From a bacterium (GTDB lineage Bacteria > Elusimicrobiota > Elusimicrobia > Elusimicrobiales > UBA9959), in the NCBI GenBank assembly GCA_021811185.1, contig JAJZPL010000007.1, positions 47,226 through 111,225 of the forward strand: a stretch of DNA of 64,000 nt, in the 5' to 3' direction. Position numbers and translations under genes: made by a program. This document shows, piece by piece, positions 50,871 to 58,992 of the stretch (within the stretch, counting starts at the first letter, position 1; every line of letters begins with the position of its first letter). The notes under the pieces are model-generated. The model was not told the DNA's origin. It made no database searches and saw nothing but the letters and a program-made list of their open reading frames with translations.

Positions 50871-51608
50871 TCATTTTATCCTGATATCCCTCTTGCAATG
50901 GACGTCCTCCAGTTCTTTCAAATATCCTCTAAATATTCTTCGAATATAGGGTTCAGATTCCCTCCGCAACGCTTCAACAAGGCAGCTTGAAATCAGTTCG
51001 GCATTGCGCTTGTCCACCCTATCCATCAATATTGCTGCGGTATTAGTACGAACAGCTTTTTGAGTGTTTTTGAGCATTTTAATGATGTCTGGAAATACTT
51101 TTTTTTCGCCTAAATCATACAATGCCGCATACATTTTAAGTTTAGCGTAAGAAGAATGTTCAACTTGAAGTCTCCTCACAATATATTTACTTGCCAGAGC
51201 CGATCCAACTCTTGCCATGGCCTCTGCTGAATACCCTCGCACCACCTGATGTTTATCATTGAGGGCTTTTCTAAGTGCGGGAGCAGATTGATAATACTTT
51301 TTAAGGCCAATACTCTCAGCAGCACATACTCGTACAAGCCATGAAGTGTCTGTTAACAGAACTTTTGATAACGCAGCAGCTACATAGCCATATTTACCAT
51401 AAGATTGGCCAAGAAGTTCAGCAACATCCACTCTATTTAAAGGCCGTTTGTCTCTTAGTATTTTGACTAAATCTTTGGCTACCGCTATTTCCACGCTCCG
51501 TTTTTTAGAAGGATATCCCGCCACAAGAGACTTGTACTGGCTGAAAATGTTCGGGGGGCGAACGATTTGTCTATTTTGAGAAGTCATGTAACAAATACTT
51601 GCTGCCAT
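50871..51608 (-). CDS. HEAT-repeat protein
   Basis: A 245-residue all-helical protein with about five HEAT-like repeats: LSKVLLTDTSWLVRVCAAES, APALRKALNDKHQVVRGYSA, VRRLQVEHSSYAKLKMYAAL, DIIKMLKNTQKAVRTNTAAI, and SSCLVEALRRESEPYIRRIF. Each repeat has the Asp and Arg that stabilise HEAT stacks. HEAT proteins next to polymorphic toxins often serve as immunity proteins; that role here is inference from position. The start may be at 51608 or at the Met at 51587. Codon use and base composition are A+T-richer than the rest of the window. Confidence 0.7.
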   Translation of the reverse strand: MAASICYMTSQNRQIVRPPNIFSQYKSLVAGYPSKKRSVEIAVAKDLVKILRDKRPLNRVDVAELLGQSYGKYGYVAAALSKVLLTDTSWLVRVCAAESIGLKKYYQSAPALRKALNDKHQVVRGYSAEAMARVGSALASKYIVRRLQVEHSSYAKLKMYAALYDLGEKKVFPDIIKMLKNTQKAVRTNTAAILMDRVDKRNAELISSCLVEALRRESEPYIRRIFRGYLKELEDVHCKRDIRIK

Positions 51609-51635
51609 CCGCCTAAAGAGTAATACGGAGGCACC

Positions 51636-52013
51636 TCATCTCTTATTCGCTTGGAACCACTCAGCCACCGCTTCCTCAGCATTCGGCATATCCGGTCTTG
51701 CAGTAATGTCGACATAGCACTGCTCTAATTCATCCAACGACTCATTTCTTTTTAATAATGCGATATCCAGATGTAACTGCCAAAACATATCCGTAGTCTT
51801 CCACAGTTCAACATTCAGTCCCTTCTTAAACCAATATCCTGGAGCATGTTCGATCCCATCTTCTATATCTCCGAAAACTTTTCGAAAGAAAGGATAAGCA
51901 TCCCCTTCAATATGTATCGGCCATTTCTGAGCCAGTTCATCAAGGCTAAGTTTATGATCTATACCTGCAAGACAAAGCTCAATTATTTTAGCTTTAACTT
52001 CTTTTTCGTCCAT
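51636..52013 (-). CDS. Putative immunity protein of the RHS-like tip
   Basis: A 125-residue acidic soluble protein not recognised by family. It is helix-rich (KVFGDIEDGIEHAPGYWFKK, DMFWQLHLDIALLKRNESLD) and carries many aromatic and acidic residues, as immunity proteins often do. It starts 21 bases after the toxin-like tip gene and in the same direction, the standard place for a cognate immunity gene. The gene is A+T-rich like its neighbours. Direct inhibition of the tip is a prediction only. Confidence 0.5.
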   Translation of the reverse strand: MDEKEVKAKIIELCLAGIDHKLSLDELAQKWPIHIEGDAYPFFRKVFGDIEDGIEHAPGYWFKKGLNVELWKTTDMFWQLHLDIALLKRNESLDELEQCYVDITARPDMPNAEEAVAEWFQANKR

Positions 52014-52034
52014 ATGTTTATCTCATCCAATACA

Positions 52035-52445
52035 TCAGTGATATGGCCATTTATAGGGCCAATTTTTATAAAGCCATTGCCAAGGAAAATGCTCAACTTT
52101 TCCAAACCATGAGGTCTTACCAAAATCCAAGTGTGGCAATTTTGTCGGACAGCCACCAGGAATATCTTTCCCACGTAAAAGATATCCCTCACCGTAATCG
52201 AAACTGGATATTCGCTTCCCTAACTTATTAAGTAATACTATCCCCCCGCCGCCCGATTCATATGACCACGAAACCACACTGAGACCATATGCAGAATAAG
52301 CTGAATATGCAGCTCCCCCTCCCAACACGGCTATTGAAGCCCAAAAGTATGGCATCTCAGCTTGACGCACAATGGCAGGATCAAGTCCAGCCTCCTGCAA
52401 TTCCGAAGTGCTTTGGAAATCCGACATAAGCCCAAGCGGATCGCT
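52035..52445 (-). pseudogene. Detached RHS C-terminal tip (toxin-like domain)
   Basis: On the minus strand the frame reads SDPLGLMSDFQSTSELQEAG from 52445. SDPLGL is the sequence that ends the RHS core before the variable toxin domain. The rest, about 125 residues, has two hydrophobic stretches (FWASIAVLGGGAAYSAYSAYG) and a C-terminal domain rich in His, Trp and Pro (LPHLDFGKTSWFGKVEHFPW). No RHS core precedes it; a Met directly after SDPLGL could still start translation of 130 residues (52035-52427). So it is an orphan tip, silent or freely expressed. Toxin type is not recognised. Confidence 0.6.
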
Positions 52446-53446
52446 CAGATGCCGGGAGAAAGCAGCATGGTAAGTTTTTTCTCCGGGGCGGGAACGCGCT
52501 CGGCTTTGGCAGCCAGGGTAAGGTTGAGCGGAGCAAAGGAGAGCGGCATGTTGTAGCGCGCGCCTGCGCCTAAAGTGAGGCCATTGAAGTCCTTATCATC
52601 ATTCCCGCCGTTTAACCCGGCGTTGGCGGATATATCCAGACGCTCGCTTATGAACCTGCCGGCGCGGCTGTTGAAGGAATATATAGTTTGTCCGCTAACC
52701 CGGCTAAGGTTGCCGCCGAGAAATAGCAGGTAGCGGCCTTTAAGCGTAACAGGCTCGGCGGTGGAATATTTAAGCGGCGGCTGTTTTTCGAGATAGGCTA
52801 TATAAGTGGCGGCCACGGCTTTATGTTCCTGGGTCTGGGACAAAGCCATATTCTTTTTGGCCTCGACGACAGCGGCCTTATAAGCGCCGAGTTTCTGCAA
52901 AGCTATAGAATAAGCGGCCGGACAGCGCGGCTCTGCCGGGTTGGCTTTGCACAGCCTGTCGAACGAGACCGAAGCCTGCGCGTAGCGTTTCTGGAGCAGC
53001 AGCTCGCTAAGAGAAGCAAAAGCCGTGTCAAAATCCCCCTCCGCAGGAGGCAGGTCCAGCGCGGGGAGTTTTAAAGGCGCCTTGAGCCAGCCGGGGACTG
53101 GCGCGGAAAGTTCAGAAGAAGCATCTTCAAGGCCAAAGGCATTGAAGATCTCGGAGAGGTAGAAGCGCACGTCCGCGTTGAACGGGTCGTCGATAAGGGC
53201 GCGGTCTATATTGGTAAGCGAGGCTTTACCCAAGCCCGCATAGGCAAGCGCATAGGCATATTCAGCGGTGACAGGCGCGGCAATGGACTTTTTAGAAGCC
53301 GCTGTATAATTCACGAGCGCATCTTGTGGGGTGGTTGAAGATAAAAGTATGGCTTCGCGGGCGGAAAGCAATAACTTATCCGGCCCGGCAAAGCAGGCTG
53401 GAATGCTTGAAGAAAGCACGGCAAGAAGCAACACGAAAGAACGCAA
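52445..53446 (-). CDS. TPR-containing outer-membrane protein, probably truncated at its 3' end
   Basis: A 333-residue exported protein: signal peptide (VLLLAVLSSSIPACFA), helical repeats of TPR type (about 45-230; AEYAYALAYAGLGKASLTNI, KRYAQASVSFDRLCKANPAE), then beta strands of an outer-membrane barrel (about 245-330; GRYLLFLGGNLSRVSGQT, GLTLGAGARYNMPLSFAPLN). The barrel is too short and the end (KLTMLLSPGI) is not the normal aromatic terminus; the stop codon is formed at the junction with the RHS-like tip. It is therefore probably a truncated gene. Base composition returns to the G+C-rich norm here. Confidence 0.6.
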   Translation of the reverse strand: MRSFVLLLAVLSSSIPACFAGPDKLLLSAREAILLSSTTPQDALVNYTAASKKSIAAPVTAEYAYALAYAGLGKASLTNIDRALIDDPFNADVRFYLSEIFNAFGLEDASSELSAPVPGWLKAPLKLPALDLPPAEGDFDTAFASLSELLLQKRYAQASVSFDRLCKANPAEPRCPAAYSIALQKLGAYKAAVVEAKKNMALSQTQEHKAVAATYIAYLEKQPPLKYSTAEPVTLKGRYLLFLGGNLSRVSGQTIYSFNSRAGRFISERLDISANAGLNGGNDDKDFNGLTLGAGARYNMPLSFAPLNLTLAAKAERVPAPEKKLTMLLSPGI

Positions 53447-53573
53447 AATGATCCCCTGAAGCTAACCCATGGTGAAAATCCAACACTATTATGCTATCAA
53501 ATATCCTCGAGAATGTTCAATTTTCTCATTCTATTTTTTCCGCGGCTTCTGCGGCGCCGCCAGGAAGTTTTGC

Positions 53574-53579
53574 TACAAT
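53574..53579 (+). promoter_or_regulatory. -10 box TACAAT placed for leaderless start of PAS kinase
   Basis: TACAAT, six bases (atgcgg), then ATG 53586. An in-frame ATG at 53580 lies within the spacer and is less likely. No ribosome-binding site. Confidence 0.6.
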
Positions 53580-53585
53580 ATGCGG

Positions 53586-54686
53586 ATGGAAGTCTCTACC
53601 GAAACCGGGGCCATCCTGCTGGAAGCCATAGAGCAGACCGAAGAAACTTTTTTTCTTACCGATCCCGACGGGACGATCAGGTACGTGAACCCTGCGTTCG
53701 AGCGGCTGAGCGGCTATGCCCGGGAAGAAGTGCTGGGCAGGAAACCGAACATCCTGAAGAGCGGAGAGCAATCCCCGGAGTTCTATAAGGAGATGTGGGG
53801 CACCCTTAACGCGGGCAGGCACTGGAGCGGCCGCCTGGTGAACCGCCGCAAAGACGGCACCCTGTACACCGAGGAAGTCCGCATCACCCCCATCACCGGC
53901 CCCGGCGGGAAGATAAAATCCTTCCTGGCGGTCCGGCACGATATAGCCCGCGAGGTCCAGCTGGAGGACCAGCTCTCGCACAGCCAGAAAATGGAGTCCA
54001 TGGGCCTGCTGGCCGGGCAGATCGCCCACGATTTCAACAACCTCCTTACCATCGTGATAGGCTCTATGGAGATAATCTCCGAAGACCTCAAGCCTGGCAG
54101 CGTGGCGCTGAAACTAGCCACCGAAACGCTGCGCTCTTCCAGGGAAGCCGCCAGCCTGATAAAGCAGCTGCTCGTTTTCGCGCGCAGGCAGGAATCCAAC
54201 CCGGTGGTCACGCAGCTTAACGAGCCGGTACGGGAACTGAAGATCCTTTTCGACAGCCTGCTGGGCCGCGACATCAGCGTGGCCTATGCCCTAGAGGAGA
54301 ACCTCCTGCCGGCCCGGCTGGAGCCGGAGCACTTCAAGCAGGCCATCATGAACCTGGCGGTAAATTCCAGGGACGCCATGAACGGGAAGGGCGGGATCAT
54401 GATCCGCACCTTCAACGCCGGCCCGGAAGGGCTGCCCTCTTCGCTGCCGGCCGGCCGCTACGCCGCGTTCGAGATCTCCGACACCGGCCCCGGCATCCCC
54501 AGGCAGGCGCTGCCGCGCATCTTCGAACCCTTTTTTACCACCAAGCCCAAAGGCAAGGGAACGGGCCTGGGGCTTTCCACCGTGTACGGCATAGTGCACC
54601 AGAACAACGGCCGTATTTTCGCCGCCAACCGCCCCGAGGGCGGGGCGGTCTTCACCATTTACTTCCCCGCCGCAGCGCAGCACTGA
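53586..54686 (+). CDS. PAS-domain sensor histidine kinase
   Basis: A 366-residue soluble kinase. A PAS domain at residues 8-122 (AIEQTEETFFLTDPDGTIRY, SGYAREEVLGRKPNILKSG, PITGPGGKIKSFLAVRHDI) is followed by a HisKA domain with His148 in QIAHDFNNLLTIVIGS and a HATPase domain (MNLAVNSRDAMNGKGG N-box, FEISDTGPGIPRQALP, GTGLGLSTVYGIVHQNNG). The HDFNN motif marks the NtrB-like type that often has a C-terminal receiver; here it is absent, so a separate regulator such as those at 41802 or 48315 may be the partner. Upstream extension of the frame has no start signal. Confidence 0.92.
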   Translation: MEVSTETGAILLEAIEQTEETFFLTDPDGTIRYVNPAFERLSGYAREEVLGRKPNILKSGEQSPEFYKEMWGTLNAGRHWSGRLVNRRKDGTLYTEEVRITPITGPGGKIKSFLAVRHDIAREVQLEDQLSHSQKMESMGLLAGQIAHDFNNLLTIVIGSMEIISEDLKPGSVALKLATETLRSSREAASLIKQLLVFARRQESNPVVTQLNEPVRELKILFDSLLGRDISVAYALEENLLPARLEPEHFKQAIMNLAVNSRDAMNGKGGIMIRTFNAGPEGLPSSLPAGRYAAFEISDTGPGIPRQALPRIFEPFFTTKPKGKGTGLGLSTVYGIVHQNNGRIFAANRPEGGAVFTIYFPAAAQH

Positions 54687-54709
54687 CACCCCCCCCGGCC
54701 GGCTCACGC

Positions 54710-54738
54710 TTGACAAACAGAACATATTCTGGTATTGT
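54710..54738 (+). promoter_or_regulatory. Sigma-70 promoter with internal dyad, before the Rrf2 regulator
   Basis: TTGACA (54710-54715), 17 bases, TATTGT (54733-54738). The spacer holds cagaacatattctg (54718-54731), a dyad cagaa-cata-ttctg, a good operator candidate for the Rrf2 protein itself. Confidence 0.7.
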
Positions 54739-54767
54739 GGTACTACATTGCTACAAGGAAGGGTCAT

Positions 54768-55184
54768 ATGCACAGCATACTCAGGATCTCGGAAGGGGCG
54801 GCCATCGCGCTGCACGCGGCGGACTACCTGGCGGGGCGCGAGGGCTTAAGCTCCGCGGCGGCCATAGCCCGGGCCCTCGGGGTGTCCTACAACCACCTCT
54901 CCAAGGTGCTGCAGCAGCTCACCAAAGCCGGGCTGATAGCGCCGGTGCGCGGGCCCAAAGGCGGGTTCGAGCTCTCCGCCGCAGGGAAAAAGGCCAGGGT
55001 GAGGGACTTTATAGGCGCCATCGACGGCCAGCCCTCCGGCCACGCCTGCCTGATGAAGGCCAAGGTCTGTTTGGGCCGCGGCTGCATGCTGGGGCGCTTC
55101 CTCGAAGAGACGAACGAGCGGTTCGAAGCGGTGATGAACGCGAAGCTCTCGGAGCTGGCGAAACGCAAACAGAAGCGGGGTTGA
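54768..55184 (+). CDS. Rrf2-family iron-sulfur regulator, NsrR-like
   Basis: A 138-residue Rrf2 transcription factor. Winged helix-turn-helix (residues 1-60: ISEGAAIALHAADYLAG, SSAAAIARALGVSYNHLSKV, GLIAPVRGPKGGFELS), dimer helix, and three Cys (94, 101, 106 in HACLMKAKVCLGRGC) for a Fe-S cluster. NsrR and IscR use a similar triad. Because hcp and nrfHA follow, sensing of NO or redox state is likely (inference). Start at 54768 has an aaggaaggg site; the promoter at 54710 overlaps a dyad, which suggests autoregulation. Confidence 0.88.
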   Translation: MHSILRISEGAAIALHAADYLAGREGLSSAAAIARALGVSYNHLSKVLQQLTKAGLIAPVRGPKGGFELSAAGKKARVRDFIGAIDGQPSGHACLMKAKVCLGRGCMLGRFLEETNERFEAVMNAKLSELAKRKQKRG

Positions 55185-55214
55185 ATAAAGATTAAAAGCA
55201 TTAAGGAGAATACC

Positions 55215-56873
55215 ATGAGCGAAAACATGTTCTGTTACCAGTGCGAGCAGGCGGCTAAAGGCACGGGCTGCACCGTGCAGGGGGTCTGCGGCAAGGACCC
55301 GGAAACGGCCAAGATGCAGGACCTCCTGCTCTGGCAGGCCAAGGGGATCAGCATGTACGCGCGGCGCGCGGCCCTGGCCGGCGCGGAAGACCGGGAAGCG
55401 GACCTGTTCGTTACCGAGGCGCTGTTCACCACCGTTACCAACGTCAACTTCGACGCCCATAACATAGAGAAGATTATAAGGAAAGGCCAGGGCGTTAAGG
55501 AAAATTCCCGCCTGATCTACGAAAAAGCCGTAAAAGGCGCCGAGAAGCTGGGCGGGCCCGCGGCCTGGGTCCCCCCCGCCGATTATGCGGCCCTCCTTAA
55601 CGAGGCCGCCGACAAAGGCATAGAAGTCCGCAAGAAAGGCCTCGGCGACGACGCCGCCGGGCTGCAGGAGCTGCTGACCTCCGGGCTCAAAGGCATGGCC
55701 GCCTACGCGGACCACGCCATGATCCTCGGGCAGGAAGACAAGGCCGTCTACGCCTTCCTTCACGAAGCCCTGGACTTCCTCACCAAGCCCGAGCCGACGG
55801 TGGCCGAACTGCTCGGCTATAACATGAAATGCGGCGAGGTGAACCTGCGCGTGATGGAACTGCTCGACAAGGCCAATACCGGCGCCTACGGCCACCCCGT
55901 GCCCACCCCCGTGCGGATCAACCCGCTCAAGGGCAAGGCGCTGCTGGTGTCCGGCCACGACCTGAAAGACCTGGAGAACATCCTCAAGCAGACCGAGGGC
56001 AAAGGTATCAACGTCTATACCCACGGCGAAATGCTCCCCGCGCACGGCTACCCCGGCCTGAAGAAGTACAAGCACCTGGCCGGCAACTACGGCGGGGCCT
56101 GGCAGGACCAGCAGAAGGAATTCGACGCGTTCCCCGGCGCCATCGTGATGACGACCAACTGCATACAGCGGCCGCTCGCGGGCTACAAGGGCCGCATCTT
56201 CACCACCGGCCTGGTGGAATGGCCGGGCGTGACGCACCTCGCCAACGGCGACTTCGGCCCGGCGGTGGAAGCCGCGCTTAAAGCCGGGGGCTTCGCCGCC
56301 GACGGCGACCCGAAGACCATCCTGGTGGGCTTCGGCCACAACACCGTGATGGGCGTGGCGGGCAAGGTTATAGACGCGGTAAAGGCCGGGCAGATAAAAC
56401 ACTTCTTCCTGGTGGGCGGCTGCGACGGGGCCAAGCCCGGGCGCAACTACTACACCGAGTTCGCCGAAAAAGCGCCGAAGGACACCGTGATCCTTACGCT
56501 GGCCTGCGGCAAATTCCGCTTCAACAAGAAGGAGTTCGGCGACATAGGCGGCATCCCCCGCCTGCTGGACATGGGCCAGTGCAACGACGCCTACTCGGCC
56601 ATCCAGGTGGCGGTGGCGCTCTCCAAGGCCTTCGGCGTGGGCGTGAACGAGCTGCCGCTTTCCATGATCCTGAGCTGGTACGAGCAGAAAGCGGTCTGCA
56701 TACTGCTCACGCTGCTGTTCTTAGGCATCAAGAACATCCGCCTGGGCCCCACGCTGCCTGCTTTCATTACGCCGGCCGTGCTGAAGGTGCTGGTGGAGAA
56801 GTTCAACATCATGCCGGTGACCACGGCGGAAAAGGACCTTGAAGCCATACTCGGCGCCAAGGCCGTAAAATAA
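55215..56873 (+). CDS. hcp: Hybrid cluster protein (hydroxylamine/NO reductase)
   Basis: A 552-residue Hcp (prismane protein). The N-terminal cluster Cys are spaced C-x2-C-x8-C-x5-C (FCYQCEQAAKGTGCTVQGVC), the class found in strict anaerobes. Hybrid-cluster ligands follow (VYTHGEMLPAHGYP with His/Glu, VMTTNCIQRP, FLVGGCDGAKPGRNYYTEF and TLACGKFRFNK). Hcp reduces nitric oxide and hydroxylamine and repairs nitrosative damage. It starts 30 bases after the Rrf2 gene with an aaggaga site and is very likely its target. Confidence 0.97.
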   Translation: MSENMFCYQCEQAAKGTGCTVQGVCGKDPETAKMQDLLLWQAKGISMYARRAALAGAEDREADLFVTEALFTTVTNVNFDAHNIEKIIRKGQGVKENSRLIYEKAVKGAEKLGGPAAWVPPADYAALLNEAADKGIEVRKKGLGDDAAGLQELLTSGLKGMAAYADHAMILGQEDKAVYAFLHEALDFLTKPEPTVAELLGYNMKCGEVNLRVMELLDKANTGAYGHPVPTPVRINPLKGKALLVSGHDLKDLENILKQTEGKGINVYTHGEMLPAHGYPGLKKYKHLAGNYGGAWQDQQKEFDAFPGAIVMTTNCIQRPLAGYKGRIFTTGLVEWPGVTHLANGDFGPAVEAALKAGGFAADGDPKTILVGFGHNTVMGVAGKVIDAVKAGQIKHFFLVGGCDGAKPGRNYYTEFAEKAPKDTVILTLACGKFRFNKKEFGDIGGIPRLLDMGQCNDAYSAIQVAVALSKAFGVGVNELPLSMILSWYEQKAVCILLTLLFLGIKNIRLGPTLPAFITPAVLKVLVEKFNIMPVTTAEKDLEAILGAKAVK

Positions 56874-56898
56874 CAGGAACCCGCTGGAACACAGAAAG

Positions 56899-56926
56899 CG
56901 CCGCCCCGGGCGATCCGGGGCGGCGG
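56899..56926 (+). repeat. G+C-rich hairpin after hcp
   Basis: gccgccccgg (56900-56909) / ccggggcggc (56915-56924) with a five-base loop and no U-run. It may be a partial terminator or mRNA-stability element between hcp and the cupin gene. Confidence 0.55.
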
Positions 56927-56954
56927 CGGGACGGGGCTGCAGCCAAAGGGAATA

Positions 56955-57296
56955 ATGAAACTTATTAAAGCACGGAAAGACGACCTCAGAGGCATGCCTT
57001 TAAAGGCCAAAGATTTGGTAAAGTACGACAAGGGGGCGGTAGTAAGCCGCACCATAATAGAGAAAAAGACCGGGACCGTCACCATCTTTTCTTTCGACAA
57101 GGGCCAGGGCCTGAGCGAGCATACCGCCCCGTTCGACGCGCTGGCGGAAATACTGGACGGGGAGGCCGAGATATTTATTTCCGGAGAACCGAAAAGAGTA
57201 AAGGCGGGAGAATTCATCATAATGCCCGCCGGTAAACCGCACGCGCTGAAAGCCGTTAAAAAGTTCAAGATGGCCCTGATAATGATAAGGTCCTGA
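56955..57296 (+). CDS. Small cupin-domain protein
   Basis: A 113-residue single-domain cupin. Strand pattern with FDKGQGLSEHTAPFDALAEIL (cupin motif 1, one His) and AGEFIIMPAGKPHALKAVKK (motif 2, one His) gives a partial metal site, which may bind iron or another metal. Such small cupins lie next to hcp and Rrf2-type genes in many anaerobes; role unknown, possibly a metal or ligand sensor. It starts with an aaaggga site. ResB follows 17 bases later. Confidence 0.85.
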   Translation: MKLIKARKDDLRGMPLKAKDLVKYDKGAVVSRTIIEKKTGTVTIFSFDKGQGLSEHTAPFDALAEILDGEAEIFISGEPKRVKAGEFIIMPAGKPHALKAVKKFKMALIMIRS

Positions 57297-57313
57297 CTCC
57301 CGGCGAACGTACA

Positions 57314-58234
57314 ATGCTAAGACATCTTTCTTCACTCCGCCTTTTCTTTTCGCTGCTTGCGCTCCTGGGCGCCGCATTCGTCTACCAGACCATCTTCAAC
57401 AAGGGTACCCCCGTATACGGTTCCGCCTGGTTCGCCGCCCTGGGCCTGCTGCTGGCGGCGAATATAGCGGCCTGTTCCGCGCAAAGGCTGAGGACCGCCC
57501 CGCTATACTTCACGCTGCTGCACGCCGGGCTGGTGCTCATCATCGCCGGGGCGTTTGCCACGCGCCTCTACCGGTTCGAGGCCGCCATGCCGCTGCACGC
57601 CGGCCAGGCCTCCTCGCTGGTTTACACCGACACCGCCTCCTACACGCTGCCTTTCTCGGTGAAGCTGGAGGACTTCCGCCTGGAATATTACGCCGAGCCG
57701 CAGGGCGTTATAGCGGTAGAGGAAGGCGGCCGCACTTATATCCTGAATTCCAAAGAAGGGGCCGCCATAAAGACCCCAGGCGGCGCCGCGCTGAAAGTCC
57801 TGCGCCTGGTAAAGGATTTCGGCCTTACCGGGAAGAACGAGGTCGTGGAGAAATCCCCCTACTGGTTCAATCCCGCGGTCCGGCTCGAGATCGTTCAGGG
57901 AGGAAAAAAGCGGGATCTATGGTTCTTCGCCAACTTCCCCGGGATGCACGGCCAGGACCTTTCTTTAAGCGTCTCCTACCGCCTGGAGCAGGCGGAGATC
58001 AGGAACTTTATCAGTACCGTAACCGTTAAGCCCGCGGCCGGGCCCGGAACCAGGGCGGAAATAGCCGTGAACAAGCCGCTCGCCTTCGGCGGCTATACCC
58101 TGTACCAGACCAGTTACGACCCGGCCGACGCGGGCTACACCCTGCTCACGGTCACAAGGGACCGCGGGGTATGGGTGGTCTACGCCGGGTTCATACTGCT
58201 GCTCTCCGGAGTGCTCTTATGGCTGCGCAAATAA
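57314..58234 (+). CDS. resB: ResB/Ccs1-like cytochrome c biogenesis protein
   Basis: A 306-residue ResB-like protein, half of the system II cytochrome c synthase. Two close helices near the start (LFFSLLALLGAAFVYQTIF and FAALGLLLAANIAACSA), a third (YFTLLHAGLVLIIAGAF) with the conserved His, a long periplasmic domain, and a last helix (VWVVYAGFILLLSGVLLWL). It is shorter than the usual Ccs1 (about 400), which is common in anaerobes. Together with the CcsA gene it should attach heme to NrfH and NrfA. A TACAAT overlaps the start, possibly by chance. Confidence 0.85.
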   Translation: MLRHLSSLRLFFSLLALLGAAFVYQTIFNKGTPVYGSAWFAALGLLLAANIAACSAQRLRTAPLYFTLLHAGLVLIIAGAFATRLYRFEAAMPLHAGQASSLVYTDTASYTLPFSVKLEDFRLEYYAEPQGVIAVEEGGRTYILNSKEGAAIKTPGGAALKVLRLVKDFGLTGKNEVVEKSPYWFNPAVRLEIVQGGKKRDLWFFANFPGMHGQDLSLSVSYRLEQAEIRNFISTVTVKPAAGPGTRAEIAVNKPLAFGGYTLYQTSYDPADAGYTLLTVTRDRGVWVVYAGFILLLSGVLLWLRK

Positions 58235-58989
58235 ACTTCCTGAATATTTCCTTCGCCTTTACCCTGGCGGCCCTGGCCGCCTTTGCCGCCGGCTATGTGC
58301 TGAACAAGCCGCTCCTGGAGACAGGGGCGAACCGGGCCATGGGCCTGGCCTGGCTGGCGCTGAGCGCCGGGCTCGGGCTGCTGTGGGCGGCTCTCGGCCG
58401 CCCGCCGCTCTCGAACCAGTATGAATCCCTGCTTACCCTGCTCTGGTTCATCTTCCCGCTTTCCTTTTACTTCCGCCGCAGGACAGGCCGGCGCGAGATA
58501 CTCCCGGCCGCGGCCCTGGCCGCCTGCCTTATCTTCGGGACCGCGGCGCTGCTGGACAGGACCGCGCGCCCCCTTATGCCGGCCCTGCGGTCCAACTGGC
58601 TGATGATCCACGTTCTATCGGCCATGGCCGCCTACGCGGCTTTCACGCTGGCGGCCGCGGCGGCGTTCTGGGCTTTGCTTAAAAAGCAGGCCGGGGCCGC
58701 CGAAGATTTTTTACTGCGCCTGGCCAAGGCCGGCTTCGCCTTCCTTACGCTGGGGATAATTACCGGCTCGGTCTGGGCCGACACGGCCTGGGGCTCCTGG
58801 TGGAGCTGGGACCCCAAGGAAACCTGGTCGCTGCTTACGTGGCTGGCCTACGCGGCCGCGCTGCATCTCCGCAAAAAAGGTTTCAGGGGCGCCAGGTTCT
58901 GCCTGCTGCTTCTCGGCTGCTTCGCGCTGGTCCTGTTCACTTATTTCGGCGTGAATTTCCTGCTGAGCGGCATGCACAGTTACGGTTGA
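58219..58989 (+). CDS. ccsA: CcsA/ResC-like cytochrome c heme transporter-synthase
   Basis: A 256-residue polytopic membrane protein with about eight helices. The heme-binding WWD motif is WGSWWSWDPKETWSLLTW, with flanking His residues in LRSNWLMIHVLSAM and the last loop (SGMHSYG). CcsA brings heme across the membrane to the ResB partner, which then fixes it to CxxCH motifs. The start lies inside the end of resB (16-base overlap), so the two are co-translated. The next gene starts four bases later. Confidence 0.93.
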   Translation: MAAQINFLNISFAFTLAALAAFAAGYVLNKPLLETGANRAMGLAWLALSAGLGLLWAALGRPPLSNQYESLLTLLWFIFPLSFYFRRRTGRREILPAAALAACLIFGTAALLDRTARPLMPALRSNWLMIHVLSAMAAYAAFTLAAAAAFWALLKKQAGAAEDFLLRLAKAGFAFLTLGIITGSVWADTAWGSWWSWDPKETWSLLTWLAYAAALHLRKKGFRGARFCLLLLGCFALVLFTYFGVNFLLSGMHSYG

Positions 58990-58992
58990 CCG

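Noticed and set aside
53469..53585. Upstream extension of the PAS kinase
   Set aside because: The added residues contain no domain and cover the -10 box that sets the start at 53586.
57310..57315. TACAAT at the start of resB as another leaderless promoter
   Set aside because: The box overlaps the ATG itself, so the six-base rule is not met and the gene is more likely read from the upstream transcript.
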